Origin: Streptomyces sp. DSM 15324
Lineage (GTDB): Bacteria > Actinomycetota > Actinomycetes > Streptomycetales > Streptomycetaceae
Length of the DNA stretch: 64,000 nt
Reading direction: 5' to 3'
NCBI RefSeq assembly: GCF_001514285.1
Contig: NZ_KQ949042.1
Location: 1 to 64,000, forward strand
This document shows positions 1-10,395 of this stretch, piece by piece. Numbering within the stretch: position 1 is the stretch's first letter; each line of letters opens with the position of its first letter. Under the pieces are notes generated by a model. That model was given only the letters and a program-made list of their open reading frames with translations. It did no database searches and was not told the DNA's origin. A program made the translations under genes and the position numbers.

Positions 1-334
1 GGGAGAACCCCGCCCTGCACACCCTGCGCACGCTGCGCTTCCACCACACCGACAAGGAAGCGGTGATCGCCTACTCGAAGAAGAGCGGTTCGAACACGGT
101 TCTGGTGGTCGTCAACCTCGACCCCCACCACACCCAGGAGGCGACGGTCTCGTTGGACATGCCGCAACTCGGCCTGGACTGGCACGAGTCGGTGCCGGTG
201 CGCGACGAGCTCACCGGCGAGACCTACCACTGGGGCAGGGCCAACTACGTGCGCCTCGAACCGGGCACCCGGCCCGCGCACGTCCTCACCGTCCTGCGAC
301 CGTCCAACCCGCAGATCGGAGGGTCACCCACACG

Positions 335-338
<4 letters not shown>
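1..338 (+). CDS. glgE: GlgE, alpha-1,4-glucan:maltose-1-phosphate maltosyltransferase, C-terminal part
   Basis: The reading frame is open from the first bases of the window to a TGA at 336-338, so only the last ~112 residues are present and the start lies upstream. GlgE transfers maltosyl units from maltose-1-phosphate to growing alpha-1,4-glucan in the cytoplasm. The visible part is the C-terminal beta-sandwich of a GH13_3 enzyme, with a VVVNLDPHH strand and an ELTGETYHWGRANYVRLEPG stretch typical of GlgE ends. Its stop overlaps the treS start by 4 bases (ATGA), giving translational coupling. The treS, maltokinase and glgB genes that follow complete the GlgE pathway, which makes the assignment secure despite truncation. 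Confidence 0.9.
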
Positions 339-2035
<1,697 letters not shown>

Positions 2036-2122
2036 AAGGCCCGCGGCGGGGCGGTTTCCCCCGTCCCGCCCGGGGCACGCATCAGTGACACCCCGACCAC
2101 CCGGGGAAAGGAATGTGACGCC

Positions 2123-3511
2123 ATGGCGAAGACGGTCACACGCTCCGGCGGTTCCGGCACGGTCAGCCCCGGCCTCCTCGCGTCACTGGACCCGCTGCTG
2201 CGCGAGTGGCTGCCGCGGCAGCGCTGGTTCGCCGGCAAGGGCCGCCCGGTCACCGGGTTCTCCCTGGTCGCGGCCACCGAGCTGCTGCCGGCCGGCGCCC
2301 GGCTCGGCCTCTACCACCTGGTGCTGCGCGCCCATCAGCCGGACACCCACGGCGACCGGTACCAGCTGCTGATCGGGGTCCGCGAGGCCCTGCCGCCCCG
2401 CCTGGCACCCGCGCTGATCGGCCATGTGAGCCGGGGAGCGCTGGCCGGGCGCACGGTCTACGACGCCCTGTACGACACCCGGCCCGCCGAGCTGCTGCTG
2501 GAGGCGCTGCGCTCCCGGGCCCGGATCGGCTCCCTGCGCTGCGAGGGCGACCCCGCGCAGGAGATCCGGCCCGGTCTGGTCCCGCGGCTGATGACCGCCG
2601 AGCAGTCGAACTCGTCCGTCGTCTATGGAGATACGTTCATCCTGAAGCTGTTCCGCCGGGTCGCGCCCGGCGTCAATCCCGACCTGGAGCTGCCCCTGGC
2701 GCTGGCCCGCGAGGGCTGTCCCCGGGTGCCGGCGCCGACCGCCTGGCTGGAGATGGACCCGGAGGACGGCACCGGCGAGCCGTACGTCCTCGGGGTGCTC
2801 CAGCCCTACGTGCAGGGCGCGACGGACGGCTGGGAGCTGGCGCTGCGGGAGCTGGCCAAGGGCGAGGACTTCGGCGCCGAGGCGCGGGCGCTGGGGCGGG
2901 CCACCGCCGAGGTGCACGGCGCGCTGGCCAGGGCGCTGCCCACGGTGACCCTCGGGCCGGCGCAGATACGGCCGATGGTCGAGGGGATGGCCGTACGGCT
3001 GGAGACGGCGGCGCAGGCGGTGCCGGCGCTGCGGCCGTACGCGCCCGCGCTGCGCACCGCCTTCACCGCGCTGGCGGACCTGGCGGCGGAGGGGCGGACC
3101 TGGACCGCGCAGCGCGTGCACGGCGACCTGCATCTCGGGCAGTGTCTGCGGGCGCCGTCCGGGCAGTGGTCGCTGATCGACTTCGAGGGGGAGCCGGCCA
3201 GGCCGCCGGCGGAACGCCGGATGCCGCAGCCCGCGGTGCGCGACGTGGCGGGCATGCTGCGGTCCTTCGACTACGCGGCCCACGCGGGCGAACGGCCGGC
3301 CCCCGGCTGGGCGCACGCCTGCCGGTCGGCGTTCTGCTCCGGGTACGCGGAGGCGGCGGGCCGCGATCCGCGTACCGATCCGGTGCTGCTGCGGGCCTTC
3401 GAGACCGACAAGGCGGTCTACGAGGTCGTGTACGAGGCCCGGCACCGCCCCGACTGGCTGCCCGTCCCGCTGTCCGCCGTAGAGCGCCTCGCCGCACCCG
3501 AACTGCCTTGA
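2123..3511 (+). CDS. mak: Maltokinase (Pep2/Mak)
   Basis: This 462-residue enzyme phosphorylates maltose with ATP to give maltose-1-phosphate, the donor used by GlgE. The N-terminal cap region contains WLPRQRWFAGKGR, a hallmark of actinobacterial Pep2. The C-terminal aminoglycoside-phosphotransferase-like lobe has the catalytic VHGDLHLGQ loop (around residue 333) and the metal-binding LIDFEGEPARP motif. The ATG at 2123 follows the AAAGGAATGTGACGCC leader. It lies between treS and glgB, on the same strand and with short gaps, so it is part of the glgE-treS-mak-glgB operon. Many actinobacteria fuse TreS and Mak; here they are separate. Confidence 0.94.
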   Translation: MAKTVTRSGGSGTVSPGLLASLDPLLREWLPRQRWFAGKGRPVTGFSLVAATELLPAGARLGLYHLVLRAHQPDTHGDRYQLLIGVREALPPRLAPALIGHVSRGALAGRTVYDALYDTRPAELLLEALRSRARIGSLRCEGDPAQEIRPGLVPRLMTAEQSNSSVVYGDTFILKLFRRVAPGVNPDLELPLALAREGCPRVPAPTAWLEMDPEDGTGEPYVLGVLQPYVQGATDGWELALRELAKGEDFGAEARALGRATAEVHGALARALPTVTLGPAQIRPMVEGMAVRLETAAQAVPALRPYAPALRTAFTALADLAAEGRTWTAQRVHGDLHLGQCLRAPSGQWSLIDFEGEPARPPAERRMPQPAVRDVAGMLRSFDYAAHAGERPAPGWAHACRSAFCSGYAEAAGRDPRTDPVLLRAFETDKAVYEVVYEARHRPDWLPVPLSAVERLAAPELP

Positions 3512-3524
3512 GGAGGCCCCGCAC

Positions 3525-5795
3525 GTGACTCCCCCGAAGAAGAAGGCCACCGGCAAGGGCGGCAAGGGCGGCAAGAAGCGCAGGCCTCCCGCGTCGGCCG
3601 TCCCCGCCTTCTCCCCCGCCCCGGACGCCGTCGACCGTGAGCGGCTGCTGCACGGCACGCATCACGACCCGCACTCCGTGCTGGGCGCGCACCCGCGGCC
3701 CGGCGGGGTCGTCTTCCGCGCGCTCAGGCCGTACGCCCGGTCGGTCACCGTGGTCGCGGGCGGGCTGCGGGCGGAGCTGCACGACGACGGGGACGGCTTC
3801 TTCTCGGGGCTGCTGCCCCTGACGGAGGTCCCGGCGTACCGGCTGCTGGTGGAGTACGAGACCACGACCGTGGAGACCGAGGACGCCTACGGCTTCCTGC
3901 CCACGCTGGGCGAGCTGGACCTGCATCTGATCGGCGAGGGACGGCACGAGGAGCTGTGGAGGGTGCTGGGCGCCGAGCCGATGACCCACCAGGGGGTGGC
4001 CGGCACCCGGTTCTCGGTGTGGGCGCCGAACGCGCGCGGGGTGCGGGTGGCCGGGTCCTTCAACTTCTGGGACGGCACCGGGTGCCCGATGCGCTCGCTG
4101 GGCTCCTCGGGGGTGTGGGAGGTGTTCCTGCCCGGGGTCGGCGAGGGCGAGCTGTACAAGTTCGACATCGCCCGCCCGGACGGCTCGCACACCCTGCGCG
4201 CCGATCCGCTGGCCCGGCGCACGGAGATACCGCCCGCGACCTCGTCGATCGTGCACGCCTCGCGGTACGCGTGGGGCGACGAGGAGTGGCTGTCGCGGCG
4301 GGGCGAGATACCCGTGCACGAGGCCCCTTTCTCGGTGTACGAGGTTCATCTCCCCTCCTGGCGACCGGGATTGACCTACCGTCAGCTCGCCGAGCAGCTG
4401 CCCGCCTATGTCGGCGACCTGGGCTTCACGCATGTCGAGCTGATGCCGGTCGCCGAGCATCCCTTCGGCGGGTCCTGGGGCTACCAGGTCACCGGGTTCT
4501 ACGCGCCGACGGCCCGGCTGGGCACCCCGGACGACTTCAAGTACCTGGTCGACGCGCTGCACCGGGCGGGCATCGGCGTCCTGATGGACTGGGTGCCGGC
4601 CCACTTCCCCCGCGACGAGTGGGCGCTCGCGGAGTTCGACGGGCGGCCGTTGTACGAGCACGAGGACCCGTTGCGCGCCGCGCACCCCGACTGGGGGACG
4701 CTGGAGTTCGACTTCGGGCGGCGTGAGGTGCGCAACTTCCTGGTCGCCAACGCCACGTACTGGTGCGAGGAGTTCCACATCGACGGGCTCCGGGTGGACG
4801 CCGTCGCCTCGATGCTCTACCTCGACTACTCGCGCGAGCCGGGCCAGTGGACGCCGAACGAGCACGGCGGCCGGGAGAACCTGGACGCCGTCGCCTTCCT
4901 CCAGGAGATGAACGCGACGGTCTACCGGCGCAACCCTGGGGTCGTGACGGTCGCCGAGGAGTCCACCGCCTGGGACGGCGTCACCCGGGCCACCCACCAC
5001 CGCGGGCCGAGCGGTTTCGGCGGGCTCGGCTTCGGGCTGAAGTGGAACATGGGCTGGATGCACGACTCGCTGCAGTACATGGCCCATGAGCCGGTGCACC
5101 GCAAATACCACCACCATGAGATGACCTTCTCGATGGTGTACGCGTACAGCGAGAACTACGTGCTGCCGATCTCGCACGACGAGGTGGTGCACGGCAAGCG
5201 CTCCCTGGTGTCGAAGATGCCGGGCGACTGGTGGCGGCAGCGCGCCGACCTGCGGGCCTACCTGGGCTTCATGTGGGCCCACCCCGGCAAGCAACTCCTC
5301 TTCATGGGGCAGGAGTTCGCGCAGGGCGCGGAGTGGTCGGAGGCGCACGGCCCGGACTGGTGGCTGCTGGACTCGGCCTACGGGGCCGAGCCCGACCACC
5401 GGGGCGTGCGCGATCTGGTCCGCGACCTCAACGCGGCCTACCGGGCGACGCCCGCGCTGTGGCAGCGGGACACCGATCCGGCCGGCTTCGAGTGGGTGGT
5501 CGGGGACGCCGCCGACGACAACGTCTTCGCGTTCCTGCGTCACGGCGCGGAGGGCGCGCCGCTGCTGTCCGTCTCCAACCTCTCCCCCGTCGTCCGCCAC
5601 GACTACCGCCTCGGCGTCCCCGACGACATCCCGGCCTGGCACGAGACGCTCAACACCGACGCCGAACGCTACGGCGGCAGCGGCGTCGGTCACCCCGACC
5701 CGGTGAAGCCGGAACCCCAGCCCTGGCACGGGCGCCCGGCCAGCATCCGGCTGACGCTGCCACCGCTCGCGACGGTGTGGCTGCGACCGGCCTGA
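3525..5795 (+). CDS. glgB: GlgB, 1,4-alpha-glucan branching enzyme
   Basis: This 756-residue GH13_9 enzyme adds alpha-1,6 branches to the glucan made by GlgE. A GTG start at 3525 is supported by GAGGAGG about 10 bases upstream, overlapping the end of mak. The N-terminus starts with a Lys/Gly-rich tail (about 30 residues), then N1 and N2 CBM48-like modules, and the barrel from about residue 265. The catalytic Asp is in GLRVDAVASMLYLDYSR, the Glu in VAEESTAW, and the third acid in ISHDEVVHGKRS. The all-beta C-terminal domain is complete. It ends only 5 bases from the stop of the convergent P450 gene, leaving almost no room for a terminator between them. Confidence 0.96.
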   Translation: MTPPKKKATGKGGKGGKKRRPPASAVPAFSPAPDAVDRERLLHGTHHDPHSVLGAHPRPGGVVFRALRPYARSVTVVAGGLRAELHDDGDGFFSGLLPLTEVPAYRLLVEYETTTVETEDAYGFLPTLGELDLHLIGEGRHEELWRVLGAEPMTHQGVAGTRFSVWAPNARGVRVAGSFNFWDGTGCPMRSLGSSGVWEVFLPGVGEGELYKFDIARPDGSHTLRADPLARRTEIPPATSSIVHASRYAWGDEEWLSRRGEIPVHEAPFSVYEVHLPSWRPGLTYRQLAEQLPAYVGDLGFTHVELMPVAEHPFGGSWGYQVTGFYAPTARLGTPDDFKYLVDALHRAGIGVLMDWVPAHFPRDEWALAEFDGRPLYEHEDPLRAAHPDWGTLEFDFGRREVRNFLVANATYWCEEFHIDGLRVDAVASMLYLDYSREPGQWTPNEHGGRENLDAVAFLQEMNATVYRRNPGVVTVAEESTAWDGVTRATHHRGPSGFGGLGFGLKWNMGWMHDSLQYMAHEPVHRKYHHHEMTFSMVYAYSENYVLPISHDEVVHGKRSLVSKMPGDWWRQRADLRAYLGFMWAHPGKQLLFMGQEFAQGAEWSEAHGPDWWLLDSAYGAEPDHRGVRDLVRDLNAAYRATPALWQRDTDPAGFEWVVGDAADDNVFAFLRHGAEGAPLLSVSNLSPVVRHDYRLGVPDDIPAWHETLNTDAERYGGSGVGHPDPVKPEPQPWHGRPASIRLTLPPLATVWLRPA

Positions 5796-5800
5796 CTCTC

Positions 5801-7195
5801 CTACCTGGCGCCGAACATCACCCGGAGCAGGGCCCCGAGCAGGCCCCTCGCGTGGCTCTCCTGGTGGGGGCCGGCGGGCAGGAGGTCCGGGTCGGGGCGG
5901 TGCAGGACCGGGGTGTCGGCCGACAGCTCGTAGCGGACCGGGAGGACCTTCAGGCCGCGCACCACCGGGCCGGACCGCCAGGGCAACTGATCGAGTGGGA
6001 GGGCGAGTTCGGCCTGCGCGAAGTGGTCGAAGACCCGGCCGACGGCGGTGGAGACGATCAGTGCGCCGAGTTCCCGGGCGGCGCTCGGGCACTGGTGGGG
6101 GCCGGCGCCCCAGCCGAGGTGGGCCCGGGTGGAGACGGTGGAGCCGACCATGGTGGAGGAGCCGATGGCGAGCAGGTCCTGGTGGGCGGCGGCGGAGGAC
6201 GGGGAGACGATGTCGCCCGCCCGGATCCAGAACCGGCCGAGCCGCACGTCCCGCGCCGCGAACCGGAAGCACATGTTGGCGACCGGCGGGTTGGCGAGGG
6301 CGGCCCGGTTGACGGTCTCGCCGAGCTGGCCCGCCGAGAGGCTGCGGCGCACCGTGGCGTTGCCGCGCAACACCTCCAGCAGGGTGTTGAGGACCATGTT
6401 GCCGGTGATGTCGTTGAGGTAGACGGCGTTCATGAACAGCTCCCGGCCGAGCTGTTCGTCGTCGAGGTCCGGGTCGGCCAGCATCAGATACGAGGTGAGG
6501 TCGTCGCCGGGGCGGGCGCGGCGGTGGGCGGCGAGGCGGGTGAAGGCGGCCAGGGCCCGGCCGGTGGCGGGTCCCGCGTCGGGGCCGCCGTCCAGCATCC
6601 GCCACAGGTCCATGACCAGTTCGTCGCCGAGGTCGACCGGGCAGCCGAAGAGTTTCGCGGTGACCATCAGCAGCAGCGGGCGGGTGTACTGGGCGCCCAG
6701 GTCGCAGTGGCCGGTGCGGCCGGACTCGGCGGCGAGGAGGGCGACGAGTTCGTCGGCGTACCGGGCGACGGCCTGGCGCAGTTCCCAGCCGACGGGGCTC
6801 CTGGGGTCCTGGAAGGGGCGCAGGGCCGCGTGGTGGGTGCGGCGGGCGGCGCGGTGCTCCTCGTCGTCCATGAACATCATCTGGCGGACCTCGTACCCCG
6901 CGAGCAGCGGCCAGTCGTGGGGCAGTTCGCCCTGCGCCCGGGCCCGCCAGTGCCGTACGTCCCGCCGCCACTGGCTCTCGTTCTTCAGGACCTCCAGAAC
7001 CTCGCGGTAGTCCAGGACCAGCCACACCGGTACGCCCATGAGGCCGACGGGCGCCACGGAACCGTAGGCGGCGCGCAGCCGCCGGTACACCGCGCCGGGG
7101 TCGGCGTCGAACTCCGCGGTGAGCAGCGGCTGGACGGCCAGCGAGCCGAGATCGGGGCTGTCGGCCGGTGCGGTGGCGTGGGGCTGGGCTTCCAT
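5801..7195 (-). CDS. Divergent cytochrome P450 lacking a canonical ExxR motif
   Basis: This is a 464-residue P450-fold protein; the ATG at 7195 is preferred over an in-frame ATG at 7225. The heme-ligand loop reads LGWGAGPHQCPSA, with Cys near residue 369, but the Gly that normally follows Cys by two is Ser. In the K-helix the expected ExxR before the PP element is absent: the sequence is RAALANPPV. The I-helix stretch (NDITGNM) also lacks the usual AGxxT. Streptomyces CYP157/CYP156-type proteins are known for altered ExxR motifs, and the LxWGAGPHxCP loop resembles them, so membership of that group is my inference. No ferredoxin gene is adjacent. Substrate unknown; it may be a catalytically unusual P450. 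Confidence 0.85.
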   Translation of the reverse strand: MEAQPHATAPADSPDLGSLAVQPLLTAEFDADPGAVYRRLRAAYGSVAPVGLMGVPVWLVLDYREVLEVLKNESQWRRDVRHWRARAQGELPHDWPLLAGYEVRQMMFMDDEEHRAARRTHHAALRPFQDPRSPVGWELRQAVARYADELVALLAAESGRTGHCDLGAQYTRPLLLMVTAKLFGCPVDLGDELVMDLWRMLDGGPDAGPATGRALAAFTRLAAHRRARPGDDLTSYLMLADPDLDDEQLGRELFMNAVYLNDITGNMVLNTLLEVLRGNATVRRSLSAGQLGETVNRAALANPPVANMCFRFAARDVRLGRFWIRAGDIVSPSSAAAHQDLLAIGSSTMVGSTVSTRAHLGWGAGPHQCPSAARELGALIVSTAVGRVFDHFAQAELALPLDQLPWRSGPVVRGLKVLPVRYELSADTPVLHRPDPDLLPAGPHQESHARGLLGALLRVMFGAR

Positions 7196-7270
7196 ACGGC
7201 AACGCTTACCGCACCGGCCGTGCACGCGCGGTGATCACGGCACGAACTGTTACGTTCTGGTGATCCCGCG

Positions 7271-9523
7271 TTACGCCAGTGCCGCCACCAGTGCCTTCGG
7301 CAGCTCCTTGGTATGGACCACCCCGAGGCGCTGAGTGGCCCGGGTGAGGGCGACGTAGAGGTCGCTGGTGCCGTAGAGGCCCGGCTCGACCACCAGCACC
7401 GAGTCGAATTCGAGGCCCTTGGACTGGCGCGGGTCGAGCAGCACCACGGTCCGGGTGAGGTCCGGTTCGGTGCCCGCCACCACCCCGTCCAGCCGGGCGG
7501 CCAGCCTGCGGTGCAGATGGCGCGGGGCGATGACCGCGAGCCGGCCCTCGGCGGGCGTCAGCTCCCGCACCGCCTCGGCGACCGCCTCGGGCAGGTCGGC
7601 GGTGGCGCGGGCCCAGGGCCGTACCCCCGTGGAGCGCACCGAGCTCGGCGGCTCGAAGTCCGGGTCCTCGGCGCGTACGACGGCCGCCGCGACCTCCATG
7701 ATCTCGGCGGGGGTGCGGTAGTTGACGCCGAGGCGGGTGTGCTCGTAGCGGTCCTCGACGTAGGGCTCCAGGATCTTCGCCCAGGAGCCGACGCCGGCCG
7801 CCTCCGCGGTCTGCGCGGGGTCGCCGACCAGGGTCATCGAGCGGGTCGGGCTGCGCCGCATGAGCAGCCGCCAGGCCATCGGTGACAGCTCCTGTGCCTC
7901 GTCGACGATGATGTGCCCGAACGCCCAGGTCCGGTCGGCGGCGGCGCGCTCGGCGGCGCTGCGGTGGTCGTCCTCCTCCTGCCGCTCGGCGAAGCGTTCG
8001 GCGTCGATGATGTCGTGCGCGGACAGGACCTCGCTGTCCTCGTCGTCGACGCCCTCGAACTCGTACGTCCGGGAGGCGTAGGAGACGTCCAGCACGCCCT
8101 GGGCGTAGGCCACCTGGGTCTCGCGCTCCCGCTCCGCGCGGGCCCGCGCCACCCGCTCGTCCCAGCCCAGCAGCTCGGCGGCCTCGTCGAGCAGCGGGAC
8201 GTCCGCCACGGTCCACGCCCGGGTCACCGGGCGCCGGACGGCGGCCGCGTCCTCGTCGGGGAGGTAGCCGACGGGGTCGGCGAGGAAGTCCGCGACCAGG
8301 CGCTGCGGGGTCAGACGCGGCCAGAGCTGGTCGATGGCGGCCCACACCTCGGGGTTCTCCGCCAGCTCGTCGCGGATCTGGGTGATGTCGGCGGCGCCCA
8401 GGAGGCTTGAGCCGTCGTAGGGGTCGGTGCCGACGCGCTCGGCGTACAGCTCGGTGAGGGTGTTGAGGATGTGGCCCTCGAAGTGCTCCCGGGCCACGTT
8501 GTGCGGCAGCCGCGCCGCCCGGGTGCGCTCGCGCGCGACCCTCACCAGGCCGTCGTCGAGCATCAGGACCTCCCGGTCGTGCTCGATGGCGATCACCGGG
8601 TCGGGCAGCGACTGCCAGTCCCGGACCACCTCGGCGAGCACCTCGGCCATGTCGGCGCGGCCCTTGACCGCGGCGGCCTCGCGGGTGTCCGTCGCGGTGG
8701 CCCTGACGCCGGGGAACAGCTCGCCGAGGGTCGCCAGCAGCACGCCGGTCTCGCCGAGGGAGGGCAGCACCTCGCCGATGTAGCCGAGGAAGGCGGGGTT
8801 GGGGCCGACGATGAGGACGGCGCGCTGGGCGAGCAGTTCGCGGTGTTCGTAGAGGAGGTAGGCGGCGCGGTGCAGGGCGACGGCGGTCTTGCCGGTGCCG
8901 GGGCCGCCCTCGACGACCAGGACGCCCCGGTGGGGGGCGCGGATGATCTCGTCCTGTTCGGCCTGGATGGTCTGCACGATGTCGTGCATCCGGCCGGTGC
9001 GCGCGGCGTTGAGCGCGGCGAGCAGGACGTCGTCGCCGGTGGGGTCCTCGTGGCCGGTGCGCTCCTGGTCGCCGAGGTCGAGGATCTCGTCGTGCAGGGC
9101 GGTGACCTCGCGGCCTTCGGTGCTGAGGTGCCGCCGGCGCCGCAGGCCCAGCGGGGTGTGCCCGGTGGCCAGGTAGAACGGGCGGGCCACGTCCGCCCGC
9201 CAGTCGATCAGCACGGGGGTGCGGTCGGTGTCGTCGGCGCGCAGCCCGATCCGGCCGATGTGGTGGCTGACGCCCGAGGTGAGGTCGATCCGGCCGAAGC
9301 AGAGCGAGCCGTCGACGGCGTTGAGCGCGGCCAGCAGCCCCGAGCGTTCGGCGACCAGGATGTCCCGCTCCAGGCGGGCCTGCATGGGCGTGTTGCCCTG
9401 GGCGAGCGCGTCGTCGACGGAGGCCTCGGTGGCACCGCGCAGGGCGTCCACCCGGGCGTACAGGTCGTCGATGAATTCCTGTTCGCGCCGCAATTCACTG
9501 TCTGGAAAGCCGGTGTTTGACAA
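7271..9523 (-). CDS. helD: HelD-family UvrD-like helicase/ATPase acting on RNA polymerase
   Basis: This 750-residue SF1 ATPase resembles actinobacterial (class II) HelD, which dissociates stalled RNA polymerase from nucleic acid. An N-terminal coiled-coil arm (LRREQEFIDDLYARVDALR) is followed by Walker A GGPGTGKTAV near residue 206, then the split motor core with IIVDEAQELSP, LVGDPAQTAE, VNYRTPAEI, QSKGLEFDSVLV and the C-terminal YVALTRATQRLGV. The start is TTG at 9523 with GGGAG six bases upstream. The leader holds two hairpins (see separate entries). Relatives include HelR, known for rifampicin tolerance in Streptomyces; whether this copy has that role cannot be told from the sequence. Confidence 0.9.
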   Translation of the reverse strand: MSNTGFPDSELRREQEFIDDLYARVDALRGATEASVDDALAQGNTPMQARLERDILVAERSGLLAALNAVDGSLCFGRIDLTSGVSHHIGRIGLRADDTDRTPVLIDWRADVARPFYLATGHTPLGLRRRRHLSTEGREVTALHDEILDLGDQERTGHEDPTGDDVLLAALNAARTGRMHDIVQTIQAEQDEIIRAPHRGVLVVEGGPGTGKTAVALHRAAYLLYEHRELLAQRAVLIVGPNPAFLGYIGEVLPSLGETGVLLATLGELFPGVRATATDTREAAAVKGRADMAEVLAEVVRDWQSLPDPVIAIEHDREVLMLDDGLVRVARERTRAARLPHNVAREHFEGHILNTLTELYAERVGTDPYDGSSLLGAADITQIRDELAENPEVWAAIDQLWPRLTPQRLVADFLADPVGYLPDEDAAAVRRPVTRAWTVADVPLLDEAAELLGWDERVARARAERERETQVAYAQGVLDVSYASRTYEFEGVDDEDSEVLSAHDIIDAERFAERQEEDDHRSAAERAAADRTWAFGHIIVDEAQELSPMAWRLLMRRSPTRSMTLVGDPAQTAEAAGVGSWAKILEPYVEDRYEHTRLGVNYRTPAEIMEVAAAVVRAEDPDFEPPSSVRSTGVRPWARATADLPEAVAEAVRELTPAEGRLAVIAPRHLHRRLAARLDGVVAGTEPDLTRTVVLLDPRQSKGLEFDSVLVVEPGLYGTSDLYVALTRATQRLGVVHTKELPKALVAALA

Positions 9524-9565
9524 TTCCGCTCCCGCCCGGATATACTGTGCTCACTGAACTTGTTT

Positions 9566-9589
9566 GCGACTCAATTCTCCTGAAGTCGC
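9566..9589 (-). promoter_or_regulatory. Hairpin in the helD leader
   Basis: Arms GCGACT and AGTCGC at 9566-9571 and 9584-9589 enclose a loop that contains AGGAG on the minus strand. The element sits about 43 bases upstream of the TTG start of helD, between a terminator-like hairpin and the gene. It could act in attenuation or mRNA stability; function is inferred only. Confidence 0.35.
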
Positions 9590-9611
9590 GAACCATCGAA
9601 TATACGCAGAG

Positions 9612-9645
9612 AAATCCCCCGAGCGCAATCACTCGGGGGATTTTC
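9612..9645 (-). terminator. Intrinsic terminator after trxA, upstream of helD
   Basis: A perfect 12-base-pair stem (AAATCCCCCGAG at 9612-9623 with CTCGGGGGATTT at 9632-9643) and an 8-base loop follow the trxA stop by about 16 bases. Runs of T flank it on both strands. It can end the merR-trxA transcript, and because it lies in the helD leader region it could also act as an attenuator for read-through into helD. Confidence 0.8.
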
Positions 9646-9661
9646 TTTGTATCGCCGCAGC

Positions 9662-9979
9662 TCAGAGCACGTCGGACAGCTCTTCCCGAAGTCGGCGGCC
9701 GGGCCGGGCGCCCACCATCGCCTTCACCGGCTCACCGCCCCGGAAGACCATGAACGTCGGCATCGACAGCACCTTGTAGGCATTGGTCGTCAGGGGATTG
9801 TGGTCCACATTCAGCTGCACCACCTTCAGCCGGTCCCCCTCCTCGGAGGCGAGCGCCTTCAGCACCGGTCCCATCTGCCGGCACGGCGGGCACCAGTCGG
9901 CGGTGAACTCCACCAGCACCGGCAGGTCGGAACCGATCACCTCCGCCGCGAAGTTCTCGTCCGTCACGTCCGTCACCAT
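9662..9979 (-). CDS. trxA: Thioredoxin with WCPPC active site
   Basis: This is a 105-residue cytoplasmic thioredoxin-fold protein with no signal peptide. The redox motif is W29-C30-P31-P32-C33 instead of the usual WCGPC, which normally shifts redox potential. The cis-Pro element is present as SMPTFMVF, and VEFTADW is the standard beta strand before the active site. The ATG at 9977-9979 directly abuts the TAG of the upstream merR gene, so the two are co-transcribed and probably coupled. The context suggests a thiol or metal/oxidant-responsive unit in which the regulator controls its own operon. Other thioredoxin genes are expected elsewhere; one thioredoxin-like protein also lies at 31.7-32.7 kb. 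Confidence 0.92.
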   Translation of the reverse strand: MVTDVTDENFAAEVIGSDLPVLVEFTADWCPPCRQMGPVLKALASEEGDRLKVVQLNVDHNPLTTNAYKVLSMPTFMVFRGGEPVKAMVGARPGRRLREELSDVL

Positions 9980-10366
9980 CTACCGGCCTCCCAGTTCACA
10001 CAGCGGCGGTTCGCCCCCGACGGAGGCCAGCCGCACCCCGATCCGCGCCCTGACCGACTGGAGCTCCCCGATCAAGGCGTCCAGTTCGGCCAGCTTGCGC
10101 CGGTACACGTCGAGCGAGGCGGGGCAGACGTCACCCTCGGAGTGGCCAGCCTGGAGGCACTCCACGAACGGCCGTGCCTCCTCCAGGTCGAACCCGAAGT
10201 CCTGCAGTGTCCTGATCTGCCGCAGCAGCTTCAGATCACTCTCGTCGTACGTCCGGTACCCGTTCTTCCCGCGCCGCGCGGGCAGCAGCCCGCGCGACTC
10301 GTAGTACCGCAGCGCCCGCGTCGTGGTCCCGGCCCGTGCGGCCAGCTCGCCGATTCGCATGCCCAT
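9980..10366 (-). CDS. MerR-family transcriptional regulator
   Basis: This 128-residue regulator starts at ATG 10366 (or ATG 10360, two codons later). It has the MerR winged-helix RIGELAARAGTTTRALRYYESRGLLPARR, a YRTYDESDL wing and a dimerisation helix with a single Cys in GDVCPASLD. The single Cys argues against a classic Hg or Cu two-cysteine sensor, so the signal is not obvious. It is the first gene of a two-gene operon with trxA. A dyad typical of MerR operators lies just upstream (10376-10395), within a long-spacer promoter, so autoregulation is likely. Confidence 0.9.
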   Translation of the reverse strand: MGMRIGELAARAGTTTRALRYYESRGLLPARRGKNGYRTYDESDLKLLRQIRTLQDFGFDLEEARPFVECLQAGHSEGDVCPASLDVYRRKLAELDALIGELQSVRARIGVRLASVGGEPPLCELGGR

Positions 10367-10375
10367 GAACGTAAG

Positions 10376-10395
10376 CCCTGACGTCGGCGTCAAGG
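10376..10395 (-). promoter_or_regulatory. MerR operator dyad in a long-spacer promoter
   Basis: On the minus strand CCTTGACG-CCGA-CGTCAGGG forms a near-perfect dyad. It lies between a TTGCCT -35-like element and a TTACGT -10-like element about 18 bases apart, as expected for MerR-type promoters. The predicted transcription start falls almost on the merR ATG at 10366, implying a leaderless or near-leaderless message. Confidence 0.6.

Noticed and set aside
3063..7202. A 1379-codon minus-strand frame across mak, glgB and the P450 gene
   Set aside because: It overlaps three well-supported genes and consists of Pro/Arg/Gly shadow sequence caused by high third-position GC.
9495..9596. Short 33-codon frame overlapping the helD start on the minus strand
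   Set aside because: The ATG has no ribosome site and the peptide has no attenuator-like residue run. It is mentioned in the helD leader finding but not called a gene.
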